Source: Marisediminitalea oceani
GTDB taxonomy: Bacteria; Pseudomonadota; Gammaproteobacteria; Enterobacterales; Alteromonadaceae
NCBI RefSeq assembly: GCF_003731635.1
Contig: NZ_RCUA01000032.1
Location: 229,169-293,168, forward strand
Direction of reading: 5' to 3'
DNA: 64,000 bases
Under the pieces are notes generated by a model. That model did not search any database. It was not told the DNA's origin and saw only the letters and a list, made by a program, of their open reading frames with translations. The translations under genes were made by a program, and so were the position numbers. Below, piece after piece: positions 18,995 through 27,579 of the stretch (its first letter is position 1; each line of letters opens with the position of its first letter).

Positions 18995-20689
18995 CTACCA
19001 CTCTTCGAGTTGCTGGAAGTCTTTGATTCGGTCCCGCTGTAGCGTGAGCGCTTCAAAGACGTCCTCAAAACTACGGTTGCTATCAGGCAGATTTGGCAAC
19101 GCGAGATTAGCCTGGATAAAAAACTCGTCCGCAAAATCAGACCAGCCTTGTTGCCACCACTCTGTAATGATTCGTCTGTTTTGCTGCAAACGGGCGGAGC
19201 TGGGCAATTTGTCTGATTTTCTGGCGTTGATGTGCATCTTAGCAGGAAGCAGATTCCATAAATCGTTATTCGGCCATCGGGAAAATGGCATAGCGTGATC
19301 GATTGCATAACCCTCCGCCACGAGTTTTTTCCCCGACCAGCAACAGTTTACTTTTTCACTCTCAAGCAAAGCGTTTACCCGGCTTCTTACCCGCGCGGTG
19401 GTTCTGCGTGGATCTTCCCAGGTTAACGCTTTAAGCAAATCAGATTGAGAGAACGCCATCGCCTGTTTTGCCGTGTAGGTTTGCATTAATGCCGCCCACT
19501 CATTTACCAGCGAGGGCTCAATCCACACACTGAATCTGGCCAGCGAATCCCAGATACTTACCGGAATATAAAAACGCCCGAAGGATTTCATAAAGTCAGC
19601 ATCAAGAACAACGCCACCAGAAGGTTTACTGGTGCGTTTACTCTCGACATGAAATATACCCTGCTCTGTGCCAGGCAGAGTAATGTATCGCACAGGCATA
19701 TCCCGTATGGTGAACGTTACATCTTTCAGCGTTTGATATACCGCACGAGCAATATCGACATTCAGATAAGTGGCGCCGATATAAAAATCGTTAGCCGTAA
19801 AAGAGCGCAGTTCCTGCCATCCGCCCTTTTTAACAAACCCCAGTCCTTTATTCCGGTTGCTACTTTGGGGAATCTCAAAGTGATCGATCAGCGGTTTAAA
19901 TAGCTTTATCCAGTAAAGAGCAACCAGTCCTACAGGTAATACCACATGCTCTTTGGTGCGTTCAAGAACCGCACCGGGATGACCCTCGGCAATTCTCAGC
20001 AAGGTACGCAACAAAGCAACTTTGTACGTCGAAGACTTATTATCGTTAACAATAATGTTGCGCAGCAGGGGGAATGCCCCCGAACCGTCATCAGGTAAGG
20101 TAAGTATTACCGTTTGCCAGTGAACATCATCCCGCCCCAACTCATCGGCATTGACCTGTTCGCTAAGCAACCGAAATGACAGACCAAACTTGCGGGCAAA
20201 CCCCGAAAGCTCATCTGCTGACACCGGGTACATAGTGCGTTCGTCATGGTTCGCGCCATGACGCAACGAAATAATGATTTTTCCGTTAGCTTTTAGCAGG
20301 GAGCTAAGCTTACGAATACATCGCTCACGCTCAGAAGGCGCAATATGCATCCAGACAGCACTGATTAAAATCAGATCAAACTTTGTTTGCAGGCTGAACA
20401 CCTGATTAAGCTCAGGCAGTTTGTCATTCAACCAGTGAATCGGCTGATTAACCACATATTGCTGGGCGCGTTCACGAATGCCATCAGCAGGTTCAACAGC
20501 AACAACACTCAATCCTTTATCAGCAAGAAAACGGGCATCGCGCCCTGACCCTGCGCCAATATCCAGCACAAAGCCTTTTTCAGGTATTTCAGAAAGCCAG
20601 TCGCCATGTACTTTTTCAAACGCTACGCTGTTATATTGATTAGCGAGTCTTTCAGCGTGAGTTGAATAGTATTTAATGTTTTCGGACAA
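18995..20689 (-). CDS. Fusion of class I SAM methyltransferase and HNH endonuclease
   Basis: A 564-residue cytosolic protein. Residues about 1-190 form a class I methyltransferase: motif I LDIGAGSGRDARFLADKG near residue 39, an acidic end of strand 2 in VVAVEPADG, and LILISAVWMHI. No DNA-methylase (N/D)PP(Y/F) motif is seen. Residues about 205-400 are a middle region with NDNKSSTYKVALLRTLLRIA, seen in other HNH proteins as I recall. The C-terminus carries the HNH site: CCWSGKKL, IDHAMPFSRW near residue 460, NDLWNLLP and HINARKSDKLP. It is divergent from dcm in an island of restriction genes, so a defence role is likely but unproven. Confidence 0.8.
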   Translation of the reverse strand: MSENIKYYSTHAERLANQYNSVAFEKVHGDWLSEIPEKGFVLDIGAGSGRDARFLADKGLSVVAVEPADGIRERAQQYVVNQPIHWLNDKLPELNQVFSLQTKFDLILISAVWMHIAPSERERCIRKLSSLLKANGKIIISLRHGANHDERTMYPVSADELSGFARKFGLSFRLLSEQVNADELGRDDVHWQTVILTLPDDGSGAFPLLRNIIVNDNKSSTYKVALLRTLLRIAEGHPGAVLERTKEHVVLPVGLVALYWIKLFKPLIDHFEIPQSSNRNKGLGFVKKGGWQELRSFTANDFYIGATYLNVDIARAVYQTLKDVTFTIRDMPVRYITLPGTEQGIFHVESKRTSKPSGGVVLDADFMKSFGRFYIPVSIWDSLARFSVWIEPSLVNEWAALMQTYTAKQAMAFSQSDLLKALTWEDPRRTTARVRSRVNALLESEKVNCCWSGKKLVAEGYAIDHAMPFSRWPNNDLWNLLPAKMHINARKSDKLPSSARLQQNRRIITEWWQQGWSDFADEFFIQANLALPNLPDSNRSFEDVFEALTLQRDRIKDFQQLEEW

Positions 20690-20979
20690 AGGCTTGCTTC
20701 CTTGCTAGTTTGTTCAAAACAATCCAGTTAAATTTATATATTCAGCACAATACGAACAATGCAGTAAAAATGCAAAGTAAGTTCGATGTAGCCGCTACTC
20801 ATCTAAACGCACCAAGCATAGAATCGAAATTTTTAATTATTTATGCATAAAACCTCCTGAAGTCCAGTTCCATCTTTATACAACATGTTAAACACTAAAC
20901 TTGTATATTTGATCAGTAGTATGGATAATTGGACTAACAGTGTGATCGTTGATCACTCATTTGACCCAGAGTAAAGAAA
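20690..20979. other. 290-bp divergent promoter region of the methyltransferase-HNH and dcm genes
   Basis: No gene is seen. The region is AT-rich and must hold promoters for both directions. The only clear element is the palindrome at 20942-20956. Confidence 0.6.
20942..20956. promoter_or_regulatory. Palindrome just upstream of dcm, possible autoregulatory site
   Basis: GTGATC GTT GATCAC, a perfect 6-bp inverted repeat ending 23 bases before the dcm start. Methylases of the EcoRII/SsoII group can repress their own gene through their N-terminal region, so this could be such an operator. The link is inference. Confidence 0.4.
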
Positions 20980-22338
20980 ATGACGAATAAATCAGATTTA
21001 GAGCTTATACAGCAGCTTCTGGAAATTTATGACCAAAAGGCGGTTGCAGAGTTTTTAAATGAAGTATCTCCTGACCGCTGGTGCAGAGAAACCCTGAACC
21101 GTTGGGTAAAAGGAAAAGCTTCACCAAAACTAACTCACAGCGAGTACCTTACATTAAAGGAACTTATACCCAGCCCTAAAGTTACAAAAGAAAACTGTGA
21201 GTTTAGATTCATCGATTTATTTGCCGGTATTGGCGGGATTAGGAAAGGTTTTGAGGATGCTGGCGGCTTATGCGTTCTGACCAGCGAGTGGAACAAATAC
21301 GCAGTCAAAACTTATAAAGCCAACCACGGTAGTGACGAGAGTATTCATAAATTTAACGAAGATATTCGTCAGATCACCCTGTCTGAAGATGAAAGTATTT
21401 CAGAGGCAGAAGCATATGAGCATATAGAAAAAGAAATTCCGGAATATGACGTGCTTCTGGCAGGCTTTCCATGCCAGCCTTTCTCAATTGCCGGAGTATC
21501 CAAGAAAAACGCTATGGGTCGCGAGCATGGTTTTGAATGTAAGACTCAGGGAACACTGTTTTTTGATGTTGCGCGAATTATTGCCGCTACTAAACCTAAA
21601 GCCTTCGTGCTGGAAAATGTGAAGAACCTGAAAAGCCATGATAAAGGTAAAACTTTTCGAGTCATTATGGAGACTTTGAAAGAACTTGGTTACGAAGTGG
21701 CTGACGAACGGTATGAAGGAACGCAGGACCCTAAAATTATTGATGGCAAGCACTTTCTTCCTCAACACAGAGAACGTATTGTACTTGTTGGGTTCCGCAA
21801 GGATCTTAATGTCCATGACGACTTTTCATTGAAAGGTGTACTACAACAGAAACCCGAACAACCTGTGTCTCTCGGGCAAATACTCGACAAAGAAGTAGAT
21901 GAGAAGTACATACTTACACCGAAGCTCTGGAAATACCTTTACGATTATGCCGCCAAGCATAAAGAAAAGGGGAATGGCTTTGGTTTCGGGTTGGTAAAAG
22001 AGAATTCTGTTGCAAGGACATTGTCGGCGAGATATTACAAGGATGGTTCCGAGATCCTTGTAGACAGAGGATGGGACTTTGAGAAAGGATTCGATGACGC
22101 GGAGAACCTTGAAAACAGACCCAGACGTCTTACTCCTTTGGAGTGTTCACGTTTAATGGGATTTAGCGCGCCCGGCTCAAGTGACTTTAAAATCCCGGTT
22201 TCAGACACCCAGGCTTACAAGCAATTCGGTAACTCGGTTGTAGTACCTGTCTTTGCAGCTGTAGCAAAGTTAATGAAACCCCGGATACTCCAGGCAATCA
22301 TTAATGATAACCAGAAGAAAGTGGATGATGCTGCCTAG
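20980..22338 (+). CDS. dcm: DNA (cytosine-5) methyltransferase, Dcm/M.EcoRII type
   Basis: A 452-residue 5-methylcytosine methylase. Residues 1-65 are an N-terminal extension ([29 protein letters not shown]) like that of E. coli Dcm. Motif I is [16 protein letters not shown], motif [10 protein letters not shown] with catalytic Cys near residue 164, motif VI ENVKNLK, motif [15 protein letters not shown], and motif [18 protein letters not shown]. From memory the protein aligns with E. coli Dcm almost end to end, including the target-recognition region ([17 protein letters not shown]), so the target is predicted to be CCWGG. Vsr follows 3 bases after the stop. Confidence 0.93.
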   Translation: MTNKSDLELIQQLLEIYDQKAVAEFLNEVSPDRWCRETLNRWVKGKASPKLTHSEYLTLKELIPSPKVTKENCEFRFIDLFAGIGGIRKGFEDAGGLCVLTSEWNKYAVKTYKANHGSDESIHKFNEDIRQITLSEDESISEAEAYEHIEKEIPEYDVLLAGFPCQPFSIAGVSKKNAMGREHGFECKTQGTLFFDVARIIAATKPKAFVLENVKNLKSHDKGKTFRVIMETLKELGYEVADERYEGTQDPKIIDGKHFLPQHRERIVLVGFRKDLNVHDDFSLKGVLQQKPEQPVSLGQILDKEVDEKYILTPKLWKYLYDYAAKHKEKGNGFGFGLVKENSVARTLSARYYKDGSEILVDRGWDFEKGFDDAENLENRPRRLTPLECSRLMGFSAPGSSDFKIPVSDTQAYKQFGNSVVVPVFAAVAKLMKPRILQAIINDNQKKVDDAA

Positions 22339-22341
22339 CAG

Positions 22342-22860
22342 ATGACTGACGTTCACTCACCTAAAGTCCGTTCTAAAAATATGCGCGCTATTAAGGCGCG
22401 CAACACCAAACCTGAAATAAAAGTAAGAAAAGGCCTTCACAGGCTGGGCTTCAGATACACTTGCAATAAAACAAACCTTCCTGGTAAACCCGACCTGTAT
22501 TTTAAAAAGTACAAATCGGTGATTCTCATAAACGGCTGCTTCTGGCATGGCCATAACTGCGACTTGTTTCACTGGCCTTCTGCAAAAAGAGAATTCTGGG
22601 TAAAAAAAATAACTGATACTCAAGAAAGAGATATGAGGAAGATCAATGAACTACTGGATCGAAACATCAAAGTCCTGTTAATTTGGGAGTGTTCATTGAA
22701 GCGCAAGGAACAGTTGGCTAATGCTATAGAAATGTCTGCTAACTGGCTTAAAAATCAGAACAATATATTTTCAGTGATTGATAAGGAAGGACTCCACAAT
22801 GTACGAGAAATTGACAGATATTTTCGACGCAGTCGCAGTAAAGTACCTGACGGCAGTTGA
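22342..22860 (+). CDS. vsr: Very short patch repair endonuclease
   Basis: A 172-residue protein with Vsr features: KVRSKNMRAIKARNTKPE at the N-terminus, LPGKPDLYFKKYK carrying the catalytic Asp, and GCFWHGHNCDLF with the zinc/catalytic His and Cys ligands. Vsr nicks the T strand at T:G mismatches made by deamination of 5-methylcytosine in the CCWGG context. It starts 3 bases after dcm, and its last 62 bases overlap the start of the endonuclease gene. It is slightly longer than E. coli Vsr at the C-terminus. Confidence 0.92.
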   Translation: MTDVHSPKVRSKNMRAIKARNTKPEIKVRKGLHRLGFRYTCNKTNLPGKPDLYFKKYKSVILINGCFWHGHNCDLFHWPSAKREFWVKKITDTQERDMRKINELLDRNIKVLLIWECSLKRKEQLANAIEMSANWLKNQNNIFSVIDKEGLHNVREIDRYFRRSRSKVPDGS

Positions 22861-24055
22861 TGTAAAGCGTAATAACAGTAAATCTTCAGGTTCAAATCAG
22901 CATGAATTGGGGGGGCTTGTAAGCGCAGGTATAGGAAAGTATCTGGATCTGACACAAAACCACAACCACCTGAAATATAAAGCTACGATGGTCTATATAG
23001 GGTCACAAGATGAAGAGCCTATTGTTTGCAGAGACACGGTTACTTGGTATGACACCAGATATATGGCTCACGGCAGGGGTCCTGAATTCAGGCTTTACTA
23101 TAAAACCAATGAAGTTTCTGAGTTATTTGAAGAGTCTGACTTTCTTCTTATAGCTGTCACCAAAGACAAGGAAATACTGCTGGTATTCACCCCCAAAGAA
23201 TCAACCGTTGAAACTCAGTTAAGAACAATCTTCGGAGCCGGAAATATATCCGCTAATAATTCATTCAAAGAAGTGAAGATCCATCAGTCAGAATTAGCAT
23301 TGCCGATTCAGACAATGCTGAGCCAGCTCGGCATTGAATTATATACCGAAGCAGATGAATCAAAAGAACTGCTGAAATCAATATTAGAAACTTTCGGGGA
23401 AAGATTTCCGAAAACCAGAGAGTTTTCAGATTTCACTCGCACTCATTTTTCTGAGTCGAATCCTATTGATGCCCCGGATGAAAGCCTTTTACAGTGGATG
23501 ACCGGTGAAGAAACGCTGTTTCGAATTCTTGAACGTCATATCGTTGCCGAGCGATTAAAAAAGGGCTTTGGAGAGCATGGTGATGACGTCGATGAGTTCA
23601 TTGGCTTCTCACTAAGCGTGCAAAATCGCAGAAAGTCCCGCGTGGGACATGCTTTTGAAAATCACATTGAAGAGATCTTATTGCAAAATTCCGTTTCCTT
23701 TGACCGTGGCAAGAAAACAGAGGGGAAGCAAACCCCGGATTTTTTATTTCCGGGCCAAAAACAATACCTCTCACCAGGTTTTGACTCTTCCCTGTTAAGA
23801 ATGTTAGGGGCAAAAACCACTTGTAAAGAGCGTTGGAGACAAGTCTTAGCTGAAGCTAAAAGAATAGAACTAAAACACCTCATCACTCTGGAACCAGCAA
23901 TTTCAGAAGATCAAACAAATCAAATGAGTGAAATGAATCTACAACTTGTTGTACCAGAAAATATTCAGCAAACGTATTCAAATCTTCAAAGACAAGACCT
24001 TATGTCTTTTAAAGAATTTATTGAAGAAGTGAAGCACACCCAATCCGCCTTATAA
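22799..24055 (+). CDS. EcoRII-like type II restriction endonuclease
   Basis: A 418-residue protein (EcoRII is about 404). The N-terminal effector-binding domain covers about residues 1-180. The C-terminal catalytic domain contains NRRKSRVGHAFENHIEEIL near residue 276, TPDFLFPG near 312 and KTTCKERWRQVLAEA near 338, matching the EcoRII active-site region as I recall it. EcoRII cuts before CCWGG and needs two sites. The ATG at 22799 with AAGGA upstream is preferred over the TTG at 22778. The gene overlaps vsr by 62 bases, and the order dcm-vsr-R on one strand gives a complete restriction-modification-repair unit. Confidence 0.9.
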   Translation: MYEKLTDIFDAVAVKYLTAVDVKRNNSKSSGSNQHELGGLVSAGIGKYLDLTQNHNHLKYKATMVYIGSQDEEPIVCRDTVTWYDTRYMAHGRGPEFRLYYKTNEVSELFEESDFLLIAVTKDKEILLVFTPKESTVETQLRTIFGAGNISANNSFKEVKIHQSELALPIQTMLSQLGIELYTEADESKELLKSILETFGERFPKTREFSDFTRTHFSESNPIDAPDESLLQWMTGEETLFRILERHIVAERLKKGFGEHGDDVDEFIGFSLSVQNRRKSRVGHAFENHIEEILLQNSVSFDRGKKTEGKQTPDFLFPGQKQYLSPGFDSSLLRMLGAKTTCKERWRQVLAEAKRIELKHLITLEPAISEDQTNQMSEMNLQLVVPENIQQTYSNLQRQDLMSFKEFIEEVKHTQSAL

Positions 24056-24069
24056 TCTGTACTTGTAAT

Positions 24070-24085
24070 AGCTCAGGTCTGAGCT
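24070..24085. terminator. Hairpin between the endonuclease and GHKL genes
   Basis: AGCTCAG GT CTGAGCT, a perfect 7-bp inverted repeat just after the endonuclease stop and between convergent genes. It lacks a T-tract, so termination is uncertain. Confidence 0.4.
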
Positions 24086-24218
24086 AGTACAGCTCAGGCC
24101 CTCCTTTATAGTATTGAAATACCATTTTATTCAACAATAATCACAAATTCGGCGCACTTGGCGGTGACTACACATTGAAAAAGTCAACTCACTGTACAGA
24201 ATTAAAGAGGGGCATGAC

Positions 24219-25532
24219 TCAATCTGTATTTTCGTCCATGATAAAATCCACTGTTTCGCGAATATCCGGGGTAGCGTTTATAATTTTAATTGCTTTATAA
24301 GCCTTCATCCCTAATGATTTTATTGGTGAGGCTAACAAGGCACTTAAAAAACTGTGTGGGGAACTTTCAATTCCGGCAAAATCTAGCCTTATCTTCTTTT
24401 TTTGCTCAAGGGCAGGAAAGATTCTTTCATTTCTAAACCGTATCGCAGCTTCTTTGTCTTCAGCATAAAACCCAAAGTAGTTTGCTATATGAACATTGTA
24501 GTATTCATTTTTTTCGCTACCATCAGCTGCTTTTTGTTCTCGGAGCGCCTCTTCACGGAAGTTTTGTAGCATTTCATCTAATTTTTCCCCATGCTCCTCT
24601 CTACCAACCTTTATTGTTACAAGAACCAACGTGCCGGGCCAATAACTTTTAAGTTTCCGGTTGGTGATATCCCTTGGGGATATATGAACAATTCCATTTC
24701 CAGAAACTATATGCATTTCAGCATTCAGCCTTCGAACAATATTAGTTGACAAAAACAATCCTATTCCTGCGTTATTCTTATCTTTATATGGATCATTCCT
24801 ACCAAAAGTGCCTGAAACTTTGGGCCTCATGGCATTCATTATTGCATCTTCATGACTCTCTTGCCCAGGAAATGCTTGCTCTAGATGCTCTTTGATTCCT
24901 ATTCCGGAATCAGCAATTATGAATGATACCTCTCTCTTGTTTTTAAACCACGAAAATTGGCAGAGCGAAGGAATTCTGTAAGATTTTTTAGCATATTCAT
25001 AATGGCTCTGGCCATGTTCTAATGTGTTATATAACAACTCAGAGAGCACATACCGAAGAGTTTTGGTAAACTCAACGTTAAAATCTTCGGTATATGACTC
25101 TGCGGCCTCAATCACCTTCTTGAAGTCAGCAGAGTTTCTAATTGCAAATAGTGGCTTATATTGATTGCCAATGAAGTTCTGATGCTCATGAGTCAATACA
25201 GTAAACGTCCCTCTAGCACCAAGTCGCCTAAACATCTCACTAGCACCGTTGATAGAGTCTGACTCCTCAAACTTCACCCTACAACCTTGTGATTTTAGTT
25301 TCCAAGCGTACAAGACGAGCAAAGATAGCGCTTGGTAATTTGCATTATTACATCTTGTAAGATCTATCGTGACATGTTTATTTTTATGACTCCAATCAAA
25401 GAAGCTTATTAAACTGTCGAAGTCATATGCACCTTGTTCCTTAAAACTGAAGCCATTGGGTACAGCTATTACTTCACTATTAGCAACGTACATCTGCTTC
25501 TTCAATCCTTTGAGAACGTCATTTGAATCCAT
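24219..25532 (-). CDS. STAS-like / GHKL ATPase / DUF4325-like protein
   Basis: A 437-residue cytosolic protein with three parts. Residues about 10-110 look STAS-like (VTIDLTRCNNANYQALSLLVLYAWKL, written here without the linkers). Residues about 145-320 form a GHKL ATP-binding domain: N box ELLYNTLEHG near 162, G1 box ADSGIGIKEHL near 206, G2 box NNAGIGLFLS near 255. Residues about 345-435 resemble DUF4325/STAS (IRLDFAGIESSPHSFLSALL). There is no histidine-kinase dimerisation helix and no receiver partner. The base composition is AT-rich like the rest of the island. A defence or anti-sigma-like switch role is possible; neither is shown. Confidence 0.75.
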   Translation of the reverse strand: MDSNDVLKGLKKQMYVANSEVIAVPNGFSFKEQGAYDFDSLISFFDWSHKNKHVTIDLTRCNNANYQALSLLVLYAWKLKSQGCRVKFEESDSINGASEMFRRLGARGTFTVLTHEHQNFIGNQYKPLFAIRNSADFKKVIEAAESYTEDFNVEFTKTLRYVLSELLYNTLEHGQSHYEYAKKSYRIPSLCQFSWFKNKREVSFIIADSGIGIKEHLEQAFPGQESHEDAIMNAMRPKVSGTFGRNDPYKDKNNAGIGLFLSTNIVRRLNAEMHIVSGNGIVHISPRDITNRKLKSYWPGTLVLVTIKVGREEHGEKLDEMLQNFREEALREQKAADGSEKNEYYNVHIANYFGFYAEDKEAAIRFRNERIFPALEQKKKIRLDFAGIESSPHSFLSALLASPIKSLGMKAYKAIKIINATPDIRETVDFIMDENTD

Positions 25533-25666
25533 TTTAAAGCACCCTTTTACTACTTTTATAAAATAGTACCCCGAAAAAGAACGTGACTACAAATGAGTGA
25601 ATTGAAACTAAATCTGTCGAAAGGGAATCTTAAGAAGAAGAGAATCGGGCTGCAGCCGTTTAAAAA

Positions 25667-25756
25667 TGGCGCACCCGATAGGATTACTCGGCGCGTCCTG
25701 CGCCTCGCCCTGCGGGCCGCGCTAAAGCGCGTTCAAAATTGCTCCCGGCAATTTTG
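25667..25756. repeat. tRNA-Arg 3'-end duplicate with attached hairpins
   Basis: The 19 bases at 25667-25685 are identical to the 3' end of the tRNA-Arg gene (25829-25847), including the CCA complement. They are followed by a GC-rich block with CGCGCT/AGCGCG and then a perfect hairpin CAAAATTGC / GCAATTTTG (25734-25756). It may be an attachment-site duplicate from an element integrated at this tRNA, or a dispersed tRNA-linked repeat. Confidence 0.6.
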
Positions 25757-25787
25757 TCGAACGAAGTTTCTCATCCACGGAATACTG

Positions 25788-25830
25788 CAGATACAAAAAA
25801 ACCAGCACGAGGCTGGTTCTTTTGTATCTG
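25788..25830 (-). terminator. Terminator of tRNA-Arg
   Basis: A 43-base imperfect palindrome. The inner stem is AACCAGC / GCTGGTT with a 5-base loop, and outer arms CAGATACAAAA / TTTTGTATCTG. Read on the minus strand it ends in a T-run directly downstream of the tRNA. Confidence 0.8.
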
Positions 25831-25905
25831 GCGCACCCGATAGGATTCGAACCTATGACCTTTGCCTCCGGAGGGCAACGCTCTATCCAGCTGAGCTACG
25901 GGTGC
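25829..25905 (-). tRNA. tRNA-Arg (anticodon CCG)
   Basis: A 77-base cloverleaf on the minus strand. The acceptor stem pairs GCACCCG with CGGGTGC, followed by discriminator G and encoded CCA. The D arm is GCTCAGCTGGATAGAGC, the anticodon arm TTGCC-CTCCGGA-GGCAA with anticodon CCG, and the T arm contains GGTTCGAATCC. Decodes CGG. A terminator follows directly. Its 3' end is duplicated at 25667. Confidence 0.96.
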
Positions 25906-26082
25906 ATTCTGTTTAAACGGCTAGGAACCGTCTAGAGTGGCGCATTATAGGAGTTCATCTGGTTAATTTACAGTAAAAAATGAAAATGCCGGTGCTGATG
26001 TTTAAAAATCAGGCAAATTTGGCTTTTGCTTCGCGTTCTGAATTGGCTTAGTCTGGTTTTAACAATAAAGGATGTTAAGTGT

Positions 26083-27414
26083 ATGTCTCGAATCTGGCAG
26101 GTTATTTTGTGTGTTTTTTTGGGTGCGCTGGTTTCACTCTCTGCCCTGGCTGATGAGCAAAGCGGTTTGGATTTTTACAACAATGTGTTCAGTGCCCCTC
26201 CATTGTTACCCAAGCAATACGCGTCTGATTGCCGCGCGCCGGACTGCATTGCGAACATCATGCCAGGCGCGACTATGCGCAGCCGCAAGCCAAACCCGGA
26301 TTATATTACTGTTGAACAGTCTGGCACTGCTACCGGTTGGGAAGAACGGGTAGCCAGTGACTGGAACTACTTTAATATACCTGCCTCACTGGGCAAAATT
26401 ACCGCTATCGATTTTGGCCCTACGCCCGATGGTACAGGCTATCGTTATCTGGCGAACGCCAATACCCAGGATGTACTTTATGAGCCATGGAGCTCCTCTA
26501 AAATTATGGCCTTTGCCGGGGCGCTGGCGACGATTGGCCGGGAAGTGAGTGCTTCTACTCTGGTGGGTGATGTAAAGCTGGGCGATCTTATCACCAGTGT
26601 TAACAGTTATGCGCCGTCGGGTAAGGCAGATGGCAACTCCAATGCCATTGCCACCTACTTTGCCAACATTGCCGGGCGGGAATTTTTAACCGGCTTATTT
26701 CATGATAAATGGCTTAACATGAACAATCCGGCTATTCGCTTTCGGGGGGCTTATGGGCCTACTGCGTTTGATCCTGGCGCTGCGGAGTGGCAGTTCGATT
26801 TACATAATAAGCTTGCGGTGAAGCCGTTTGCAGAGGCCAGCGACGATCCTTTCTATCAGTCTTACCGCTGCGATGGGTGTGGTTTAACCGGCAATAAGCC
26901 CATGACAACGCTAGCCCAGGCTGAGTTTTTAAAGCGCATGGTTACCCATAATTCAGAGCCACAAACCCGCTTACCGGGCTTTAGGACTTCTCACCTTGAT
27001 ATGCTCTTATATGGTAATGGCCATAGTAATTCGGTGGTCGATGCCGGCGGCATGCAGGCGGGTATCGGCGTACTGTTGGCCCGGGCGATTGCTGATGCGC
27101 TGGCGCCTGGTTCTGATACTCCGGCAAAAGAGGTATTGGATGAATTAACTGGCGGCAGATGGCGTATTTTTCAGAAAATTGGTGCCGGGCCCAGTGAAAC
27201 CCGCAACCAAAGCGAAACGGTTTTACTGGCGCATGTGATCTTGCAGCTAAATGGAAAGCTCATACGGGAGTTTACGCTGGCCGTGCAAACCGAGGTGCCT
27301 GGAGCCAGTGAAGCCGGTGTTGGCCGGGCTGGCAAAAAAATGCAACAGTTGCTGAATATTGCCATGGCCCAATTGCTTGGCGAAAAGTCATCTAAAATGG
27401 CTGCCCGACAGTAA
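26083..27414 (+). CDS. Exported protein with serine-hydrolase (beta-lactamase/DD-peptidase) fold features
   Basis: A 443-residue protein with a signal peptide (about residues 1-23, ending SALA). WSSSKIMAFAGAL supplies a possible SxxK nucleophile motif. GNSNAIATYFANIAG resembles the SxN loop helix of class A beta-lactamases, and GGMQAGIG near the end may replace KTG. CDGCG and CRAPDC add cysteines that could form disulphides. I do not recognise the family by name. The ATG at 26083 is chosen because the upstream frame is not signal-like; AAGGA lies 10 bases upstream. Confidence 0.6.
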   Translation: MSRIWQVILCVFLGALVSLSALADEQSGLDFYNNVFSAPPLLPKQYASDCRAPDCIANIMPGATMRSRKPNPDYITVEQSGTATGWEERVASDWNYFNIPASLGKITAIDFGPTPDGTGYRYLANANTQDVLYEPWSSSKIMAFAGALATIGREVSASTLVGDVKLGDLITSVNSYAPSGKADGNSNAIATYFANIAGREFLTGLFHDKWLNMNNPAIRFRGAYGPTAFDPGAAEWQFDLHNKLAVKPFAEASDDPFYQSYRCDGCGLTGNKPMTTLAQAEFLKRMVTHNSEPQTRLPGFRTSHLDMLLYGNGHSNSVVDAGGMQAGIGVLLARAIADALAPGSDTPAKEVLDELTGGRWRIFQKIGAGPSETRNQSETVLLAHVILQLNGKLIREFTLAVQTEVPGASEAGVGRAGKKMQQLLNIAMAQLLGEKSSKMAARQ

Positions 27415-27579
27415 AAAATAGTTGCCCGTAAGCGACACTGCGGCAAAAAAACCGATTTTTATTGGCTTTTTGTCGGATAAGGACTAATCAATTAGTCTCA
27501 AACAGTTGTCGCGGCTGGATTAACCTTTATAATCATGCGGATTATTTATTTTTCAGACCAAAATTGCCTGGAGACGATT

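Noticed and set aside
18877..19308. 143-residue frame near the end of the methyltransferase-HNH gene
   Set aside because: Same strand, different frame; the HNH motifs lie in the longer frame.
25593..25916. 107-residue open frame on the plus strand
   Set aside because: It reads antisense through tRNA-Arg ([24 protein letters not shown] false protein) and through the tRNA 3'-end duplicate, so it is not a gene.
18300..26000. Integrase or phage genes that would explain island insertion
   Set aside because: No tyrosine- or serine-recombinase motifs were seen; the mobile origin of the island remains inference.
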